A stretch of 64,000 nucleotides of DNA from Gnetum montanum (GCA_015680685.1 MNCI01008086.1:957793-1021792), one strand, 5' to 3'; positions 36,000 through 48,930 are shown, numbered from the stretch's first letter. Notes: generated by a model not told the origin, from the sequence alone. Numbers and translations: made by a program.

Positions 36000-36080
36000 G
36001 ACTCAAGTAGTTAGCTCATTAATGAACAAACATAAGCAAAGAATTTGCTAGTTCAAGTTATACTTGAGGCATCATTATAT
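36000..36080 (+). mobile_element. tRNA-related SINE-like fragment, plus strand
   Basis: CTCAAGTAGTTAGCTCATTA (box A-like) and, about 35 nt later, CTAGTTCAAGTTATAC (box B-like), then TTGAGGC. Confidence 0.4.
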
Positions 36081-36465
36081 TCCTCTATAGTTCTTCTAAT
36101 ATATTATATTAGCTATATGTCTTGGGGTGTATATATAGTTAATTTGGTTCAGGTTCCAACCACCCACTACATGGCTCTAATTTCTTATGAACTTCATAAG
36201 TATAGTGATAAAAGCTTTTATCATGTGAGCATGATATTGTATTTATGATATCATAGTGAGCTTTGCATATGTCATTGTAGATACAATGTAGTTGGCCATG
36301 GTCATGCCTATAAATACCAACCTACATTGCATCAAAAGAATAACTTCTTGCTGATCCTTAAAAAAACTCTTGCATTTGTAAGTTAGAGTTAAAGTGAATG
36401 CTTATAGTATGGTGAATTACAGTTGTATAGAATCTTTATTCGAGTGGATTTTTCTAATGGATTTT

Positions 36466-37655
36466 TGAACTTAGAAGGGAAGGGGGGATGAATAAGTTCC
36501 CCAAATTTAAAATTATTTGAACAAAACACACAAACCAAATTTAATGTGGTTTCCCAAATTGGTTAGTCCAAACTCAAAGGGTATTTTGCAAGGACATCTC
36601 CAGATTTTGTTGCTCTTAAATGTGGTTTAAAGGATACCACACCCTATACAAGCACTAAGCTCCACTTCGAAGTGATTTGATGCTATGAATCCACTCAACC
36701 CTATAAGGTCCCAACAAGCTAAGTATGTGGTTTTCAGGATTCCAAAACCTTTACAATCTTGAGCTTCACTTTGGAGTGTGGTGGCACTACACCAACACTC
36801 AATCTCATAGGACACTGACAAGCTCAAGCAAGATGCCTTCTCTTAAGAAGCACATCAACCCCGTAGGGCAACAAGGAAGAACAACAATTACAAGGGATGA
36901 ATGCAACTTATTTTGCTAATCCTTGTACTTTGAGGTACAACACACTTTACAATAGATAAAAGATAATACAATGAGGAGCAACAGTGATTACAATGATTTT
37001 CAAATGATTACACAATGATTGTACAAAAGCTTGCACATTTCCCAATGAGTATGATGTCTTCTTATAGCTACTATGTTTCCATATCCATCTTGGAACTTGT
37101 TTAATGACTAGCTAACAATCATGGAAGACATCTTTGTGGTTGAGACATCTTTTTTCATTTGGTCTTCATTTTGGGAAGACATCTTTGTCTAGTGAAAGAC
37201 ATCTTTTTGAAATTGGCCTACATTCTATGAAGACATATTTGTTTAGTGAAGATTTCTTTGCTTGATGAAAGACATTTGTTGTTTTTTAGAGATGTCTTAC
37301 TCTGTGTTTCCTTTAATTCTACCAAGACGTTTACTATTTCTTGAAGATGTCTTTCTTCACCTTCCTTTGCATGGTGAATTCTTTGTTCCTTGTTCATAAC
37401 CTTGCACTTTTTCATGCTTTGATGATGACAACTTTTCTTGTGAGTTATTTGGTCCTTATCCATGTTCTTGGAATTCTTGCATGTTTGCTTGAGACCTTGT
37501 GGATGATCTTTTCCTTTGAGCTCTCCTTTTGTCTAAACCAGTTCATTCCTTGTCATCTCATCTTGGTCCTAATAGAACAACCACACAACCATATGAATAA
37601 CCTTTGAATCCATTTTACTTAACATTTTAACACACCAAAAGGCCCATAATTCTTG
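36466..37655 (-). repeat. Copia-like LTR, copy B, inserted in the E3 LTR
   Basis: The reverse complement aligns with 23560-24690 from end to end. It has AAGACATCTT/AGATGTCT units in U3 (37085-37340), a TATA-like CTATAAGAAGAC (near 37055) and CACTTTGGAGTG / CACTTCGAAGTG palindromes. The flanks rejoin into continuous E3 LTR sequence, and ATGGA / TTGGA at the borders may be a decayed 5-bp duplication. No internal region, so it is a solo LTR. Confidence 0.65.
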
Positions 37656-38144
37656 GACATAATTCATGAATGGAAATAAAGATTGGGATTTTTTGTCATC
37701 ATTGTAGCATTTCGCTTAGCATAATTTTACTTTTCTATCATGTTTACTCTTATTTAGTCATTTACATTTTCCAAGTTATTTATTCTTCCAATGTCTATTA
37801 ATAAGATGGAATAAGTACAACTAGTTTCAAGTGTAAATTATAATTATTTGGTAATCTAGTAGTGCCTTTGCTTGATTCAGTTAGTAGTAAAGTTACTTGG
37901 TAATCCCAGTAATAATTTCATTAGCCTAGAACATGTATGAAAAATTAGGAATAGATACTTATCATCATAGGATAGAATAGATTTAAAATTCCATTATACT
38001 TAGAATTAGAACTTATAATTATTCTCATCATATTCACACATGGGGCACTTAAAGCCAAACAATGTTAGTTTATCATATACATCACTAAGAGTTAAATCAT
38101 ACGATTTGCACCTCGCTAACTCTAAGTGGAAAGACAATAGTCAT

Positions 38145-39083
38145 TAATGAGCGGCAAGGTACCCCTATGCCCAACCATACAAATCACAAGCATTCATGCA
38201 CGATCTGATCGAATTCATAGACTTTATAATTTTTAGTGCACTAGCCCTTTAGGAAGTGAATCTAGCCTTAAGGTCAATCGTTGTCCTCCCAATTACACTT
38301 GTGATGCACATTGGTATGGTTAAGTGTAATTGAGGCATCTAATTTTTATAATTTTGTATTTATATTGTAGGTGCTCAAAATGTAGATAAAAAGGATTTTA
38401 ATCAATTAATCTAAATTTCTAATTAACTAATCGTTTAACTAATCCTAACATAAGTATCTGTTCCCACTTTCTATACACATCTTGAACCCATGTATCCACT
38501 GTTGGACAACCAAACACTATGCTACTAGGCATACCAAGCAATAACGTTGCTAGGATTACCAAGTGAATACGTGTTATGCTCGAAAGTACCTATGTATTTA
38601 ATATATCTAGCTTAATAATCTCATTAACTCAATTGCTGGAAAATAATTGAAAAATAATTGAGAATGATTAATAGATAATTGAAAACATTGAATGAATAAA
38701 AAAAAGAGCTAATCTATCCAAAGTGTTGTAAGGTTTATCAGAAAGCTCATCTTTATTATCGCACACACTATCGTGCTCAGGTACAACAATGGTTGAATAA
38801 AGATTTGTACACTCAATGACTCATGCTGTGGGCACTCAGGGAAAAATAATTCTAACTTTTGAATGGAAAAAATGCAAGAGCTTCGCTACTACTGAAAAAT
38901 GGACTCCTCATAAATGTGGTTGGTAGGCGCATATTTATAGGTGATGGACAAACACCATGTTGATGAGGCATCATTGACACAGGTCGAAATGCATTGACAA
39001 GGCCTCGTGGACGAGGCCTCATTGATGTAGTCGGCTACGTCGATGAGGCCTTGTTAATACAGCCAACCAATGATGACTCATCA
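38145..39083 (-). repeat. 3' LTR of E2 (939 bp)
   Basis: Pairs with 49083-50020. U3 contains GAGGCCT-type repeats, including AGGCCTCGTGGACGAGGCCT (39000-39019, an inverted repeat). TATA box on the minus strand (CTATAAATATG, about 38932-38942). The outer base is mutated (TAATGA for TGATGA). Confidence 0.9.
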
Positions 39084-39098
39084 TACCCCCACAACTGA
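39084..39098 (-). promoter_or_regulatory. Polypurine tract of E2
   Basis: The minus strand reads CAGTTGTGGGGGTA directly before the LTR. Confidence 0.75.
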
Positions 39099-39332
39099 AT
39101 GAAAACTTGTCCTTGAGTTCTTTTACAAAATTAGGAAGGTATGGGATTACTAATTGAATTTTCTTTCAACAAAACAAACTTGACTGACTTGATAAAAAAT
39201 AGAGTGCTTGGATGTATGGATCAACACATTAGAAAAATGGTGGTGTTCAGGACACAAAATTGAACACCATGACATAAATTTTTTAAAATTGGATAACATA
39301 TTCCTTGATGATGTGAATCTTGTTGGAAAAGA

Positions 39333-42188
39333 TCAAATGGTCCTAGGTAGTGGTGGTTCTTGAGGCTTCAAGGGACCTTCACCGGCTTCATGCATTAGCG
39401 ATGGTTGAGGTTGTGGTTGTCTTGCTACTATTGCAACTTCAGGTGGGAGGTGAAAAGCATCCAATAGTGCTTTCATTTTCTCCTCCTTACTCTTGGGATC
39501 ATGCATCATCCACGTAGCTTTCTCAGTGTGGGTTGGAATGAGCACCTCCTAAGGACACGAGATTATTGGAAACAACTCCTTAGCATTGACAAACTAGGTA
39601 GTGAATTGTTTGTGTTCAATGTCAAACACTTGCACTATGTTTTTCATCTCCTGGTAGTCATTCATCTATTTGGCTAGGTCCTTGATGATGGATCGTTGAT
39701 TTGTGAATTGTCCTTTGAGGACATCAAGTTCAACATTAGTAGTCTCAAGCTTTTACTTGGTGTTGTTGTGATGTTTGAACTCGGCCTCATATAGTAGATA
39801 CGAGCTAGCCACTTACTTTTCCAATTTTGACTATGGTTGTCTAGTTATCAGCATTGCTAGGTTTGCATAACGAAGATTGGCCAACTCCATATACTCTATC
39901 ATCTCTTCAATCTACAACTCCTTCAAGTAGATCTCTACTTTTTTGTAGGCATTAATCTCATCAAAGATGGGCTATCACATTTTTATTCCTTGCTGGAGTT
40001 GCTGGAGGGCTTCATTTACCTTAGCCTTTGTCATCTAGATCTCTTTTTCATTAATTTCCTTCTTTAAGCCAACTTGGTTCCTCTAGTGATTTTTCACCTT
40101 CTCAAACTTGAGAGCTTTGTTCTTCTAAGTAGTGATTTCAATGGCAGGCTTTTGTTGCAAGATGCATACCTCCTCCATTAAAAGATTTTGGTTCTCCATG
40201 ATCAATTTTCTCAGTTTAGTGTTGACCTTGGCAAGTTGCTCCTGCTGTTGATGAATGAATTCCTACATTTGATCTCTTTGAACATCAACATTTCGCAAGC
40301 AATGATTTTGCATGATTAGTGTCTCATTTTCTTGGCACATCTAATTCAAGTCTTTTTTAATTGAATTTATTTCAACTTCTACTATGGATTGTTTGAAGAT
40401 GGCTATTACTGCTTCCTTCTTAGCCTTTTGAAATCGTTCTTGAAGTTCTTTGATAACTTCATCTCTTGTCGTTGTCAGGCTAAGGATTGTTTGCTTTGCC
40501 AGTCAGGCACGAAGTTTAGTAACCTTCATGGCCACATGTTGATTTTTCTCTTGGGCCGTTTCTAGTTGCCCCTCCAAAATGATGCATTTGCCCCTTGCAT
40601 TCAGCAACTCTTACTAGGTTGTAGTGATGTTTTTTAGAAGATCAAAGATATTCGAACTGAATTACCTAGTTCTTACTAGTCATTCCAGCAGTTGTTCATG
40701 CTAGGTAGCATTCAATTTCCTACTGACTGTGCCAGTGGATGTTTGCACATCTTAGAGTGCAAATACATCTGGTATAGATGTCACTAGTGCATTTAAAGAT
40801 TTAGCTACATGGTCAACTACCACTTCTATTGCTGTTTCTTGCCCTTGGTGCTGCATCACCAAGATAGTTGCCTCTTCACCTTCCTCCAACCTCATTGAGA
40901 AAGTGGTGGTATTCCTAGAGATTTCTAAGAATAGATGATGTGTTGCTAATGGCATCATCACCTCTTGAGCATTAGGATCTGACCTTGAAGGTAGTTGCAT
41001 TTTTCGGGCAGAGAAAATGAAACCACCCCTCTCCATTTGGCTAATTGTTCAGGCCACCTTATTAAGGTGACTCATTGCTGGCCAATACATAGATGAATCT
41101 ACCTCACTTGTTCCTACTTACTACTCTTTTTCACTTAAGAGTTACTCTCGGATTTGTGGTAGATGCTTAAGGACTGCATGGGCCTCTAGTATTGTCTCCT
41201 AAGTGGGTGGTGGTGGCAACATCTCCTCTTCTTGGATGGCTGCTGGCATTTTGTCCTTTATGATTTCTACCCATGAGGCCAAGGGAGTATGCTTGAGAAT
41301 GTCATTTGAACAATGAAAAATTCTTATCCTCTTGCAAAGTTTTCTTATAAGGCATGGAAAGGGCAGGGTCCTCCTTCTATGTTCATTCTCCTTGAAACAC
41401 TTCTCAATCTCCAAATAAATTAGTTGTGGAAGGTTAATAGGAAATTTCCTGCTTAGAGCCACACATGCTCGAGTGGAGAAAGTAGTCACCTTGCTTGGCC
41501 TCACTATTGGATTAAGGTAATAGGTCATAATCTTAAAATAAATTTGCTCAACTAGTGTGAGCATGCCATACTCCTTACAGTCCACCCCATAGCATTGCTG
41601 GGTCCACTCCCTTTTTGCCTCAGGATCACCTTTTGTTGATATCTTCACTAGCTATATTTTGATGTCAGGAAACCCCATTGCATGTGCAATGGCTTCTACT
41701 GAATAGAGTACCTGAACATCCTTGATCTTTACAATGGACCCTGGCCTTTGGTTGTTCTAGAAGAGATAGGTCTCTCCCATGTACCATTCCCCACTGGTTG
41801 TGATGACTGGCCACATGGGAGAGGTTTGCAATTATGTTCTAACATCCTCTAGAGCTTTCTTCAAAAATAGCTTGAAGTTTATTTCTTGGGGAACTGATCT
41901 TTGAATCTCTCAGGACTTGATGATGTCTAGGCAAGCTTAAGTTAGAGTGATCTCAAGCCTAGGCACAGGTCCAGGCACTTCTCCTCATTAAGATTGTTCT
42001 ATAGGCATTTCTTCTTCTAGAATTTGTCGAACATATTCCACTTTAGGCTCCTCATGAAGAGGTACCATTGCATGGGTTACCTCTTATTGTTCTTGGCCTT
42101 GTTCTTGCTGGGCCCTTCCAACTCTGGGTCATTTCTCTCGTGGTTGTGAGGGTTCTCCTTCCTGTGGGCATTTTTGTTTGGGTGCCAT
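39333..42188 (-). pseudogene. Post-pol ORF2 of E2: Transposase_32-like domain plus coiled coils
   Basis: Starts MAPKQKCPQEGEPSQPREK at 42188 and ends near 39333 (PLKPQEPPLPRTI). The middle (41199-41648) is open: GVDCKEYGMLTLVEQIYFKI, FPINLPQLIYLEIEKCFKEN and RRRTLPFPCLIRKLCKRIRI. The last part matches the 'LPFPsLIt.LC' ending of the plant transposon domain Transposase_32 (PF20167) by pattern. The C-terminal third is rich in Glu, Lys, Gln and Leu and would form coiled coils. The tail has Pro/Gln repeats. Many in-frame stops are TAG where CAG (Gln) is expected. The role of this ORF in Athila-like elements is not established; it is sometimes called env-like. Confidence 0.7.
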
Positions 42189-42469
42189 CTACAATCACAA
42201 TCGAACCATGGATTAGCAATCATTGTGTAACCTTAAAACAATTGGGATACCTTAACTCTTGAGGGTAGTTACACTTGGCTAAGTTGTGATTATGGTTGAT
42301 TTAATTAACTTAATTATTATTTCTATTTATGCCTTATCATTGATAAATCATCTTGGAGGTTGTTGGAAGGGTTGACTTGGAAAAAGTTGATGTTTATGTA
42401 TGATTAAAGTTACTAACCCTTAGGGGACTTAAATTTTTTTTTTTGAAAATTACATCAGAAACCTTAAGG

Positions 42470-42730
42470 TTTGTGGCCCCCATGATAAAGATCTTACCTT
42501 TGGTAAGTGTAGGATCAAAAAAAAAGTGATTTGGACAAATGGTTTGAAAGTTATGGACTTTGGAAGGTTTTCAGCTATGAAAAATTTCCCGTGTGTTATG
42601 AGAAAATGATAAAAAATTCCAAGGTGTCTAGTGGTATATATAGTATTTTTGTATTGTGTCAATGAGGCCTCAATGATGGGGCCTTGTTGATGGGGTCAGC
42701 TGCGTCGATGAGGCTTTGATGACATTGCTA
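42470..42730 (-). promoter_or_regulatory. Internal U3-like promoter block upstream of ORF2, E2
   Basis: The plus strand shows GTCAGCTGCGTCGATGAGGC (42695-42714), nearly the same as GTCGGCTACGTCGATGAGGC in the LTR U3 (about 39031-39050), plus two GAGGCCT/GGGGCCTTG units. Beside it, on the minus strand, is a TATA-like CTATATATACC (42632-42644). Reading on, a G-run (CATGGGGGCC, about 42474) and the ORF2 start at 42188 follow. This is the same layout as LTR U3 and TATA. Confidence 0.5.
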
Positions 42731-44340
42731 TTGACCATTGTTGACTTTGGTCAAACTTTCAAAATGCAAGAAATTTTTTGATGAAATTGGGATCAAATGA
42801 AAACTTAGAAGATTAAGAATACTATGAAATCAAGAGAATAGGATGTTAAAGTTCATAAATTTGGAAAAATGGAGAAACATTGATTTAATGGATGAATGCA
42901 ATGAAAGATTAAGGAGTATTGAGTGGTTTACACAATGTAAAATACAAAATATAAGATTGTAATGATGTCAAAGGTAAGGAACCTTAACTAATTAAGCCAA
43001 AAGTTATGTAAGTGGATCCTCCCTGTAGCAGGCTCATGTCCTGTTTGCCCTTAGATAACCTCAACTAAGGAGTTTGTAGGCCCCATATTCAATTTAATGA
43101 TCATGAAAAGTTAAGGACTAACCCAAAAGAATCGACTCAAGAATCCCAATACGTTAGACTAAGACAGAGCATAACATAGAACCTAGTAGTGAGGTGAGTT
43201 ATGGCAGCATGGATGGATGGTAGAGAAGGTGGAATGGAGCTCCAAATTAAGGTCATAATAAGTCCCTTGTGGGAGTGTGGTTAAAATGACCTGAGAAGTT
43301 CCATCCTTAGTCTAGACCAAAACCATCCACTTTCAGTGACTTCACATCACCACTCTAAGATTAACCCATCCACTCAAGACACAAGAGTATCCCTGCAAGA
43401 CAACCACCATTCCACAAAGAGGAGAGAGAAGTAGGAAGTGAGAGAGAGAGGGCCTTAGTTAGAGGGGACCTTTAGGCATATGTGTATGTCTTTTGAGTTC
43501 CATAACTAATGCTTGTAGCCCTCTTATTTGTCCAAGGGGTGTATTTTGAATTCCCATCATTTTTTTTTATTTTTTGTTTTTTTGAATGATGGGAACCACA
43601 CCATGTAATGATGTTATTTGTCTTCCTATCATTGGTGGTATGGAATGGTAAGAAGTCCATGAAAAACACTCAAGCACTCAAGTAAGAAGAAGAGTACAAA
43701 GAGTATTGAGTTTCCTTAAGGTCACACCCTTTACAAACCTTTGGATCCTTCCTAATTCTAGAACTACCAAGGTCACTGATTGATTAAAAATTTCTTTAAT
43801 GAAAAAGGGACCTCAAATTCCCATAATAAGGAAAACCATAGAATTCTTTGGATGGGTGGATGACATGGACTCATTGCCTATCCCATGAAAAGTAAACCAT
43901 GTCAACGTTAGTAGACATTAGAATTCAAAAATAGAATCCAAACATCAACAATCATATATTAATCACAAACCATCATTAGTAAATAGCAATGGCAGCATTG
44001 TGTCCTACAATAATAAAGTAGACTTATTAGCTAAAGTGAGAAAATATCATACTTAATTAAAAGAAACATAAGAAACAAAATAAAGTAAAAATATATGAGA
44101 AAGTGTAAAATAATCAAGAAAATTTAAATGTACTAAAAATGGTATAAAATTAAAAAAATTTGAAAATTAAAAATTTGTAAAATCAAAAATGTGAAAAACA
44201 AAAAGGGTAGAAAAACTAAGAGGCCATGGTAATGGTAAGCATGGATGGCCATCTCCCCCACATTGAGTTGGAAGGAGGAGATCCGAAAGATAGAACATGG
44301 GTGTCCATTAGGGGAGGTGGTATTTACACTGGCCAATCTT
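42731..44340 (-). other. Conserved non-coding spacer of E2
   Basis: No gene. Colinear with the E1 spacer; ends at a G-run (AATGTGGGGGAGATGG on the minus strand, about 44254) just past the end of integrase. The 44030-44215 part is A-rich. Confidence 0.65.
43012..43085 (+). repeat. Spacer motif M, copy 4
   Basis: AGTGGATCCTCCCTGTAGCA followed by GGCTCATGTCC. It is more diverged, but the position and flanks agree with copy 3. Confidence 0.65.
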
Positions 44341-45330
44341 GGTTCTAGAAAAGGTTTAATTTGTTGGATATTGACTAGCTACTTTTTATTTGGGTTGTTA
44401 AGTTTGTAAATTATCATGGCCCTAGAGGGAAAGGTTTGATCAATTATATAAGGTCCCTCCCATAATGTTTGAAATTTTGCCTTTTGAGGTACATGTGTGG
44501 GGTTCTAGTAGAGGACCTTATCTCTTAGTTGAAACCTTACTTTTCTAATTCTAAGGTTACGGTGCTGCTTGTTGAATGCCTTGTTTATCTCATTCAAAGA
44601 TAGGGCCACTAAGCGATTTTCATCTAGCACATTTAGATTGATCAATCTCTCCTTTTGTGCTAAACTTAGGTCAAGGTTTAGTTCACAAGCCGTTGAGAGT
44701 GTACGGAGCTTAGATTGAATTGGGAGCATTGGAAACTTTTCATATACTAACTCATAGGAAGAATATCCAATAAGAACTTTCCAAGTTGGTTGGTAAGCCC
44801 AGAGAGCATTATTAAGTTTTGTACTCCAATCCTTTCCATATTTGTTAATGGTTCATGTTAATATTTTTGTAATCTCTTGGTTGGTTACCTCTGCTTAACC
44901 GTTGGCTTGGGGGTGGTAAGGTGTTGTTAATTTATGTTCTACCCCCAAGCGCTGCATTAATTTTCTAAATGTGGCACCTATGAAATGAGTTCCATTATCA
45001 AAAATTATTGAACATGACACCCCAAACCTATTGATGATATGTTATTATATTAATCTGGTAGTAATGAATGATGTGCAATATGTAATGGCTGCTGCTTTAG
45101 CCCATTTTATGCAATAGTCAATTGCTACTATAATATATGCTTTCCCATTAGACATGGATGTGATGGGACCCTGAAGTCAATGCCCCATATGTCAAAAGGT
45201 TCTAGTGGTTGAATCCATTGTTGAGGACCTTCCATATGAGCGGCCATCCCCCTGTCATGTTGACAACGTTCACAAGACTTGACTAATTGATGGGCATCCC
45301 TAAAGATTGTGGTCCAATACCATTAGGATT
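44340..45330 (-). pseudogene. Integrase of E2 (Ty3/gypsy)
   Basis: Minus-strand frames give the zinc-finger end SCERCQHDRGMAAHMEGPQQ, then FDIWGID (first catalytic Asp), IIFDNGTHFIGATFRKLMQR (second Asp), YHPQANG with AEVTNQ (catalytic Glu), and NALWAYQPTWKV. Then comes CELNLDLSLAQKERLINLNV and the GPY/F-type module TLWEGPYIIDQTFPSRAMII, ending PFLEPRLAS. All three DDE residues are present, but several stops (for example after NG and after RDKVLY) interrupt the frame. Order and text are of the Athila type. Confidence 0.8.
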
Positions 45331-45499
45331 TTTATGGCTGTGCATCTCCTTGCATAGTGGCCTCTGCAAGGTCCTTCATGATCATCTTGGAGAACACGTA
45401 GGTGATCTTCATCAAGGACACACCAACAAATCAGGCCATTGGCACACACCTTGTAAAGGTGTCCATTAATTTGCATGAAGTATTTGACCCTATGAAGAA

Positions 45500-45990
45500 A
45501 TTATTGCTTTATCCTAAAATCCAAGTCTTGTGGCATCTCTTGAGTGAGAAGATATGTGAGGATGCCATTATACCATTTTTCTTTTTTAGGCACGTGTTCA
45601 TTTATTGCTCTAGTAAAGAGGAGTTCATTTAGAAATTGATCAAAGAGCATGCTCTTCTTTTCTTTGTTATCTGATCTTAAGTGAGAAAGATGGTCAATGA
45701 TCACATTCTTGACCCCTTTTCAACCTACCATAGTAATATCAAATTCTTGCAAGATCACAAGCCACCGTATAACACAAGGGCTCACCATCGGCTTATTCAT
45801 AAGGAAGCGAATTGCACTATGGTTCATATGTACAAATATTGCCATATTGTGCTACTATCTGAATTAGCTATTAGCCACTGGATGGCCTCTTGTTTTGTGG
45901 TTGCTGCGTACATACACCATTGAATATTAACTTCTTGCACAGACTAATTGCATGCCTTAATGTATGTGATTTTGATGGACCAAATCTTTT
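45500..45990 (-). pseudogene. RNase H remnant of E2, joined directly to the protease linker
   Basis: The minus strand reads MYAATTKQEAIQWLIA-like linker text, then immediately VHMNHSAIRFLMNKPMVSPC and VIRWLVILQEFDITM, the end of the RNase H domain (the region where D-H-x-A-l-k-L lies). Then comes IIDHLSHLRSD and the linker to integrase. RT and the first half of RNase H are missing; the deletion point lies right after the WLI of the linker. Confidence 0.7.
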
Positions 45991-45999
45991 GCATGCAAT

Positions 46000-46501
46000 T
46001 GCATCCATTTTCGCTATATGTGATGCATGGAATACACTTCTTAATTTTTCCTAGCTCATTCTCCTTAGATATTTCAAGAGATAGGTCCCTTATACCCATT
46101 TACACATCGACCGTGCTTAACCAAGCCCTTTCCATTATGATGGGGAAGTCACTTTTTCAGTTGTCCACCTTGACTACTAGAAAATCAGTAGGATAAGACC
46201 ACCGATAGACTATGGTCACAATGTCCTCTACTAATCTCAAAGGGACCATAATTGACTTTTCTACTAATTCTAAATAGATGTTGCTCTTCCTAAGAGGTGG
46301 TAGGTTCTAGGCTTCATGCATATCATGGGAGAGGTTAACTTTGGAACCAAAGTCAAGAAGAGCCTTACATGGCTCTTGTCTAGTAATATGTAGAAAGATG
46401 AGTGGACTTCTTGGATTAGATCTTTTTGTAGGAATGTTGTCAACCTTGATCCAGTTAGAAACAACATGAGTTAGCATTACAGTGCAGATCTTAGGTCGCA
46501 C
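46000..46501 (-). pseudogene. Aspartic protease of E2
   Basis: The minus strand has VSNWIKVDNIPTKRSNPRSP, LIFLHITRQEPCKALLDFGS and KVNL, where the DSG/DSGA triad reads DFG. This is followed in another frame by the family's GRAWLS-like region. Stops and frameshifts show it is dead. Confidence 0.7.
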
Positions 46502-48930
46502 TTGGTTTGAAGGGTGCTCGAAGGTATTAGATGTAGAGGATGAGGGTACTGGGGATGCAGGGTGATCAGCTGGAGTATATTATGAGGGCTGGAGAGGATT
46601 ACTAAGCTAGAAGAAAGGTCATTTCCTTGATTGGTTATCTGGACCACTTGCTTGAAAAACTAGTTGTGAGTGTATAACCCTTGTAGCATTTTGTTGCTGT
46701 GGCTATGGAGGAATTTCACCTTACATGGATGGAGTAGGAGGTAACTGAGTTGAAGGTGGAGGTGTAGGTGTAGAGGGATGTGGAGGATGATAAGGATATA
46801 AATATGGATTTTCCCCTCAAGTAGATGGTAAATGTGTTTGGTAGTATTCTAGAGGGTAATAGTGATGTTGGAATGATGCATGATTTACTAAACTTCTAGG
46901 GAAGATAGGTTGCTAAACATGGTACCTGTATGGATCTAGTTGCCTATAAGGGTACTACTACATTGATGGTGGCATTCCCCATGATTGTGATTAGTAGCAT
47001 TGTTGGTACTATTCATAAGGTTGTGGAGGAGTTCCACTTGGGTAGTAAGCTTATTATTGTTGGTGAAACTATCTTGGATTGCCTTGAGGGTAAGGTAATC
47101 ATCTTGGACCTTGCCTACATGCTAGGTGGGGGTTCAATGTGTACACTCCAGATTCTTGTAAATGTGACGTCATAGGGCAACATCCCTTTGGATGTTCATA
47201 TTGATAGATGTCACATTCAATTTCATCATCAAAGTTAGACTCCATAACTTCCTCTATTGTAACAACTTTGCCCTTACCTCTTTGATAGGCACATTAAGCT
47301 TCTTTTCACTATCTACAATTACGATCACTATTTTGCTCTTTGGATTCTTTAGTAATTTTCAAAGCGATTTGAAACTTTTTATCCAAAGAGTCCCATAACT
47401 TATCAACCTTGGCTGAAATGTCAGAAATAGATTTTTGGATAGGCAAGGTCTTTCTGTTTACCACTTCATCAAGTGTGACTCCTCTTCATCACAAAATCAA
47501 ACCTCTCATTTTCTGATGGATGGGTCCCTATTATACTCTTCAGCATCCTCCCTTTTTTGTAGCTCACCTTCTTCTTTTGCTACTTACTCAATTAGCCTTT
47601 GGATTTGATGAGCTCTCATTTCAAACAACCTCCCTTGGGCATACACCCCAAGGGATCTTCTTGTTTTTGCCTTGAGCCCATCTATGATGTGGTGAAATTT
47701 TTCCCTCTAAGAGTAACCATGGCTAGGGAATCTATGTAAGAGTGAATAGTATTAGCCCATGGTAGGATCCAAGGGTTCATGTGCTCCTTGTTTCTAGCCT
47801 TGGATTTGCCTTCTTAGATTAGACACTCTAGAGTACGTTTGATATTTATCATTGAATAGTTCTAACATGGTACTCCATCTTCAAATAGATTCTGATTCTA
47901 AGGATTGGTACCAACTTTTAGCTTCCTTGGAAAAAGCTTGAGTTTCTACCACTCATTCTTGATGTTTTTTAAGGCACAAGCATCTTGAAAAGCTTGCAAA
48001 TGTGTTTGCGGATTAGAATTGTATCCCCTTCAAATCTTGGAATATTGTTTACATCTAGGTACTTGATTCAACTATCCTTTATATGCCTAGTTGAAATTCT
48101 TACTACCTCTGCAATGTTAAGCATACTTTGAGTTTCCAATAAAGGTTCATCATCATCGCTACGTTGATGACACCGATAATGGTTTTCACCACCTCTTTGG
48201 TTTTGGTGGCTTTCATGGTCATTATGATTTTGTTGATCACCTTCATCATAGTTGTTTTGACAACAGCTTCTATGAGAATTGTTAGATGGAGAGGAATGTT
48301 TGAAATTAGATGAAGTGAAAGGTGGACTTCCACCACCACTACGATGTCCTCCACCACTCTTACGCTTTTTATGATCTCGATCATTAGATCCCTTGTTATT
48401 ACGATGTTTTCCTGAGTCCCTACCTTGGCTATCACTCTTCCTTGAACCTAGTTTATGAATAGTTGATCGTAGGGTCAAGTTCACACCCTCACCATCATTA
48501 GCAGGGGGTGGAGAATCTTCATGTTGAGAACCTTCCAAGGGAGGGTCCTCATTATCCTCTTGATCTAGTAGGAAAAAGGAGTTAGTATAATGTTTTCCCT
48601 TTATGGCTTCATGGAGTCTCTCCTGACGTTTGTCTCACCTACGTTGTGTTTCAATGGGATGATAGTTTTGAGTGTCATATCCATCCATAATGTACTCTTC
48701 GTGAAGATTTGTTATGCCCAACTTCTTAAGAATTTTAATTAGCATTTTTGGCATAGATCTATTAGGGGGAAAATGACATTACCCTCCATATCATGCCATT
48801 GCATCTGTTCATCCTAATGTAGGATGAAGGTGAAATTTGGCACAAAATCATTTGGATGAGTGTATACCACCTTGCATTCCTATGGGATTGGTGGTTTGGT
48901 ATCATTATGATTATGAGAAGAAGAAGGCAT
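46502..48930 (-). pseudogene. Gag of E2
   Basis: The start MPSSSHNH lies at 48930. The N-terminal part has VVYTHPNDFVPNFTFILH-like text. A His/Asn/Lys/Arg-rich linker (48068-48538, open) precedes DEPLLETQSMLNIAEVVRIS and the core. The Cys/His motif near 47160-47220 is CDIYQYEHPKGCCP, with the second Cys replaced by Tyr. A Pro/Gly/Tyr-rich tail runs to the protease. The core region has several stops. Confidence 0.65.

Noticed and set aside
48103-48435. Second minus-strand frame over the E2 Gag linker
   Set aside because: Shadow of the basic Gag linker frame at 48068-48538, which matches the E3 Gag text.
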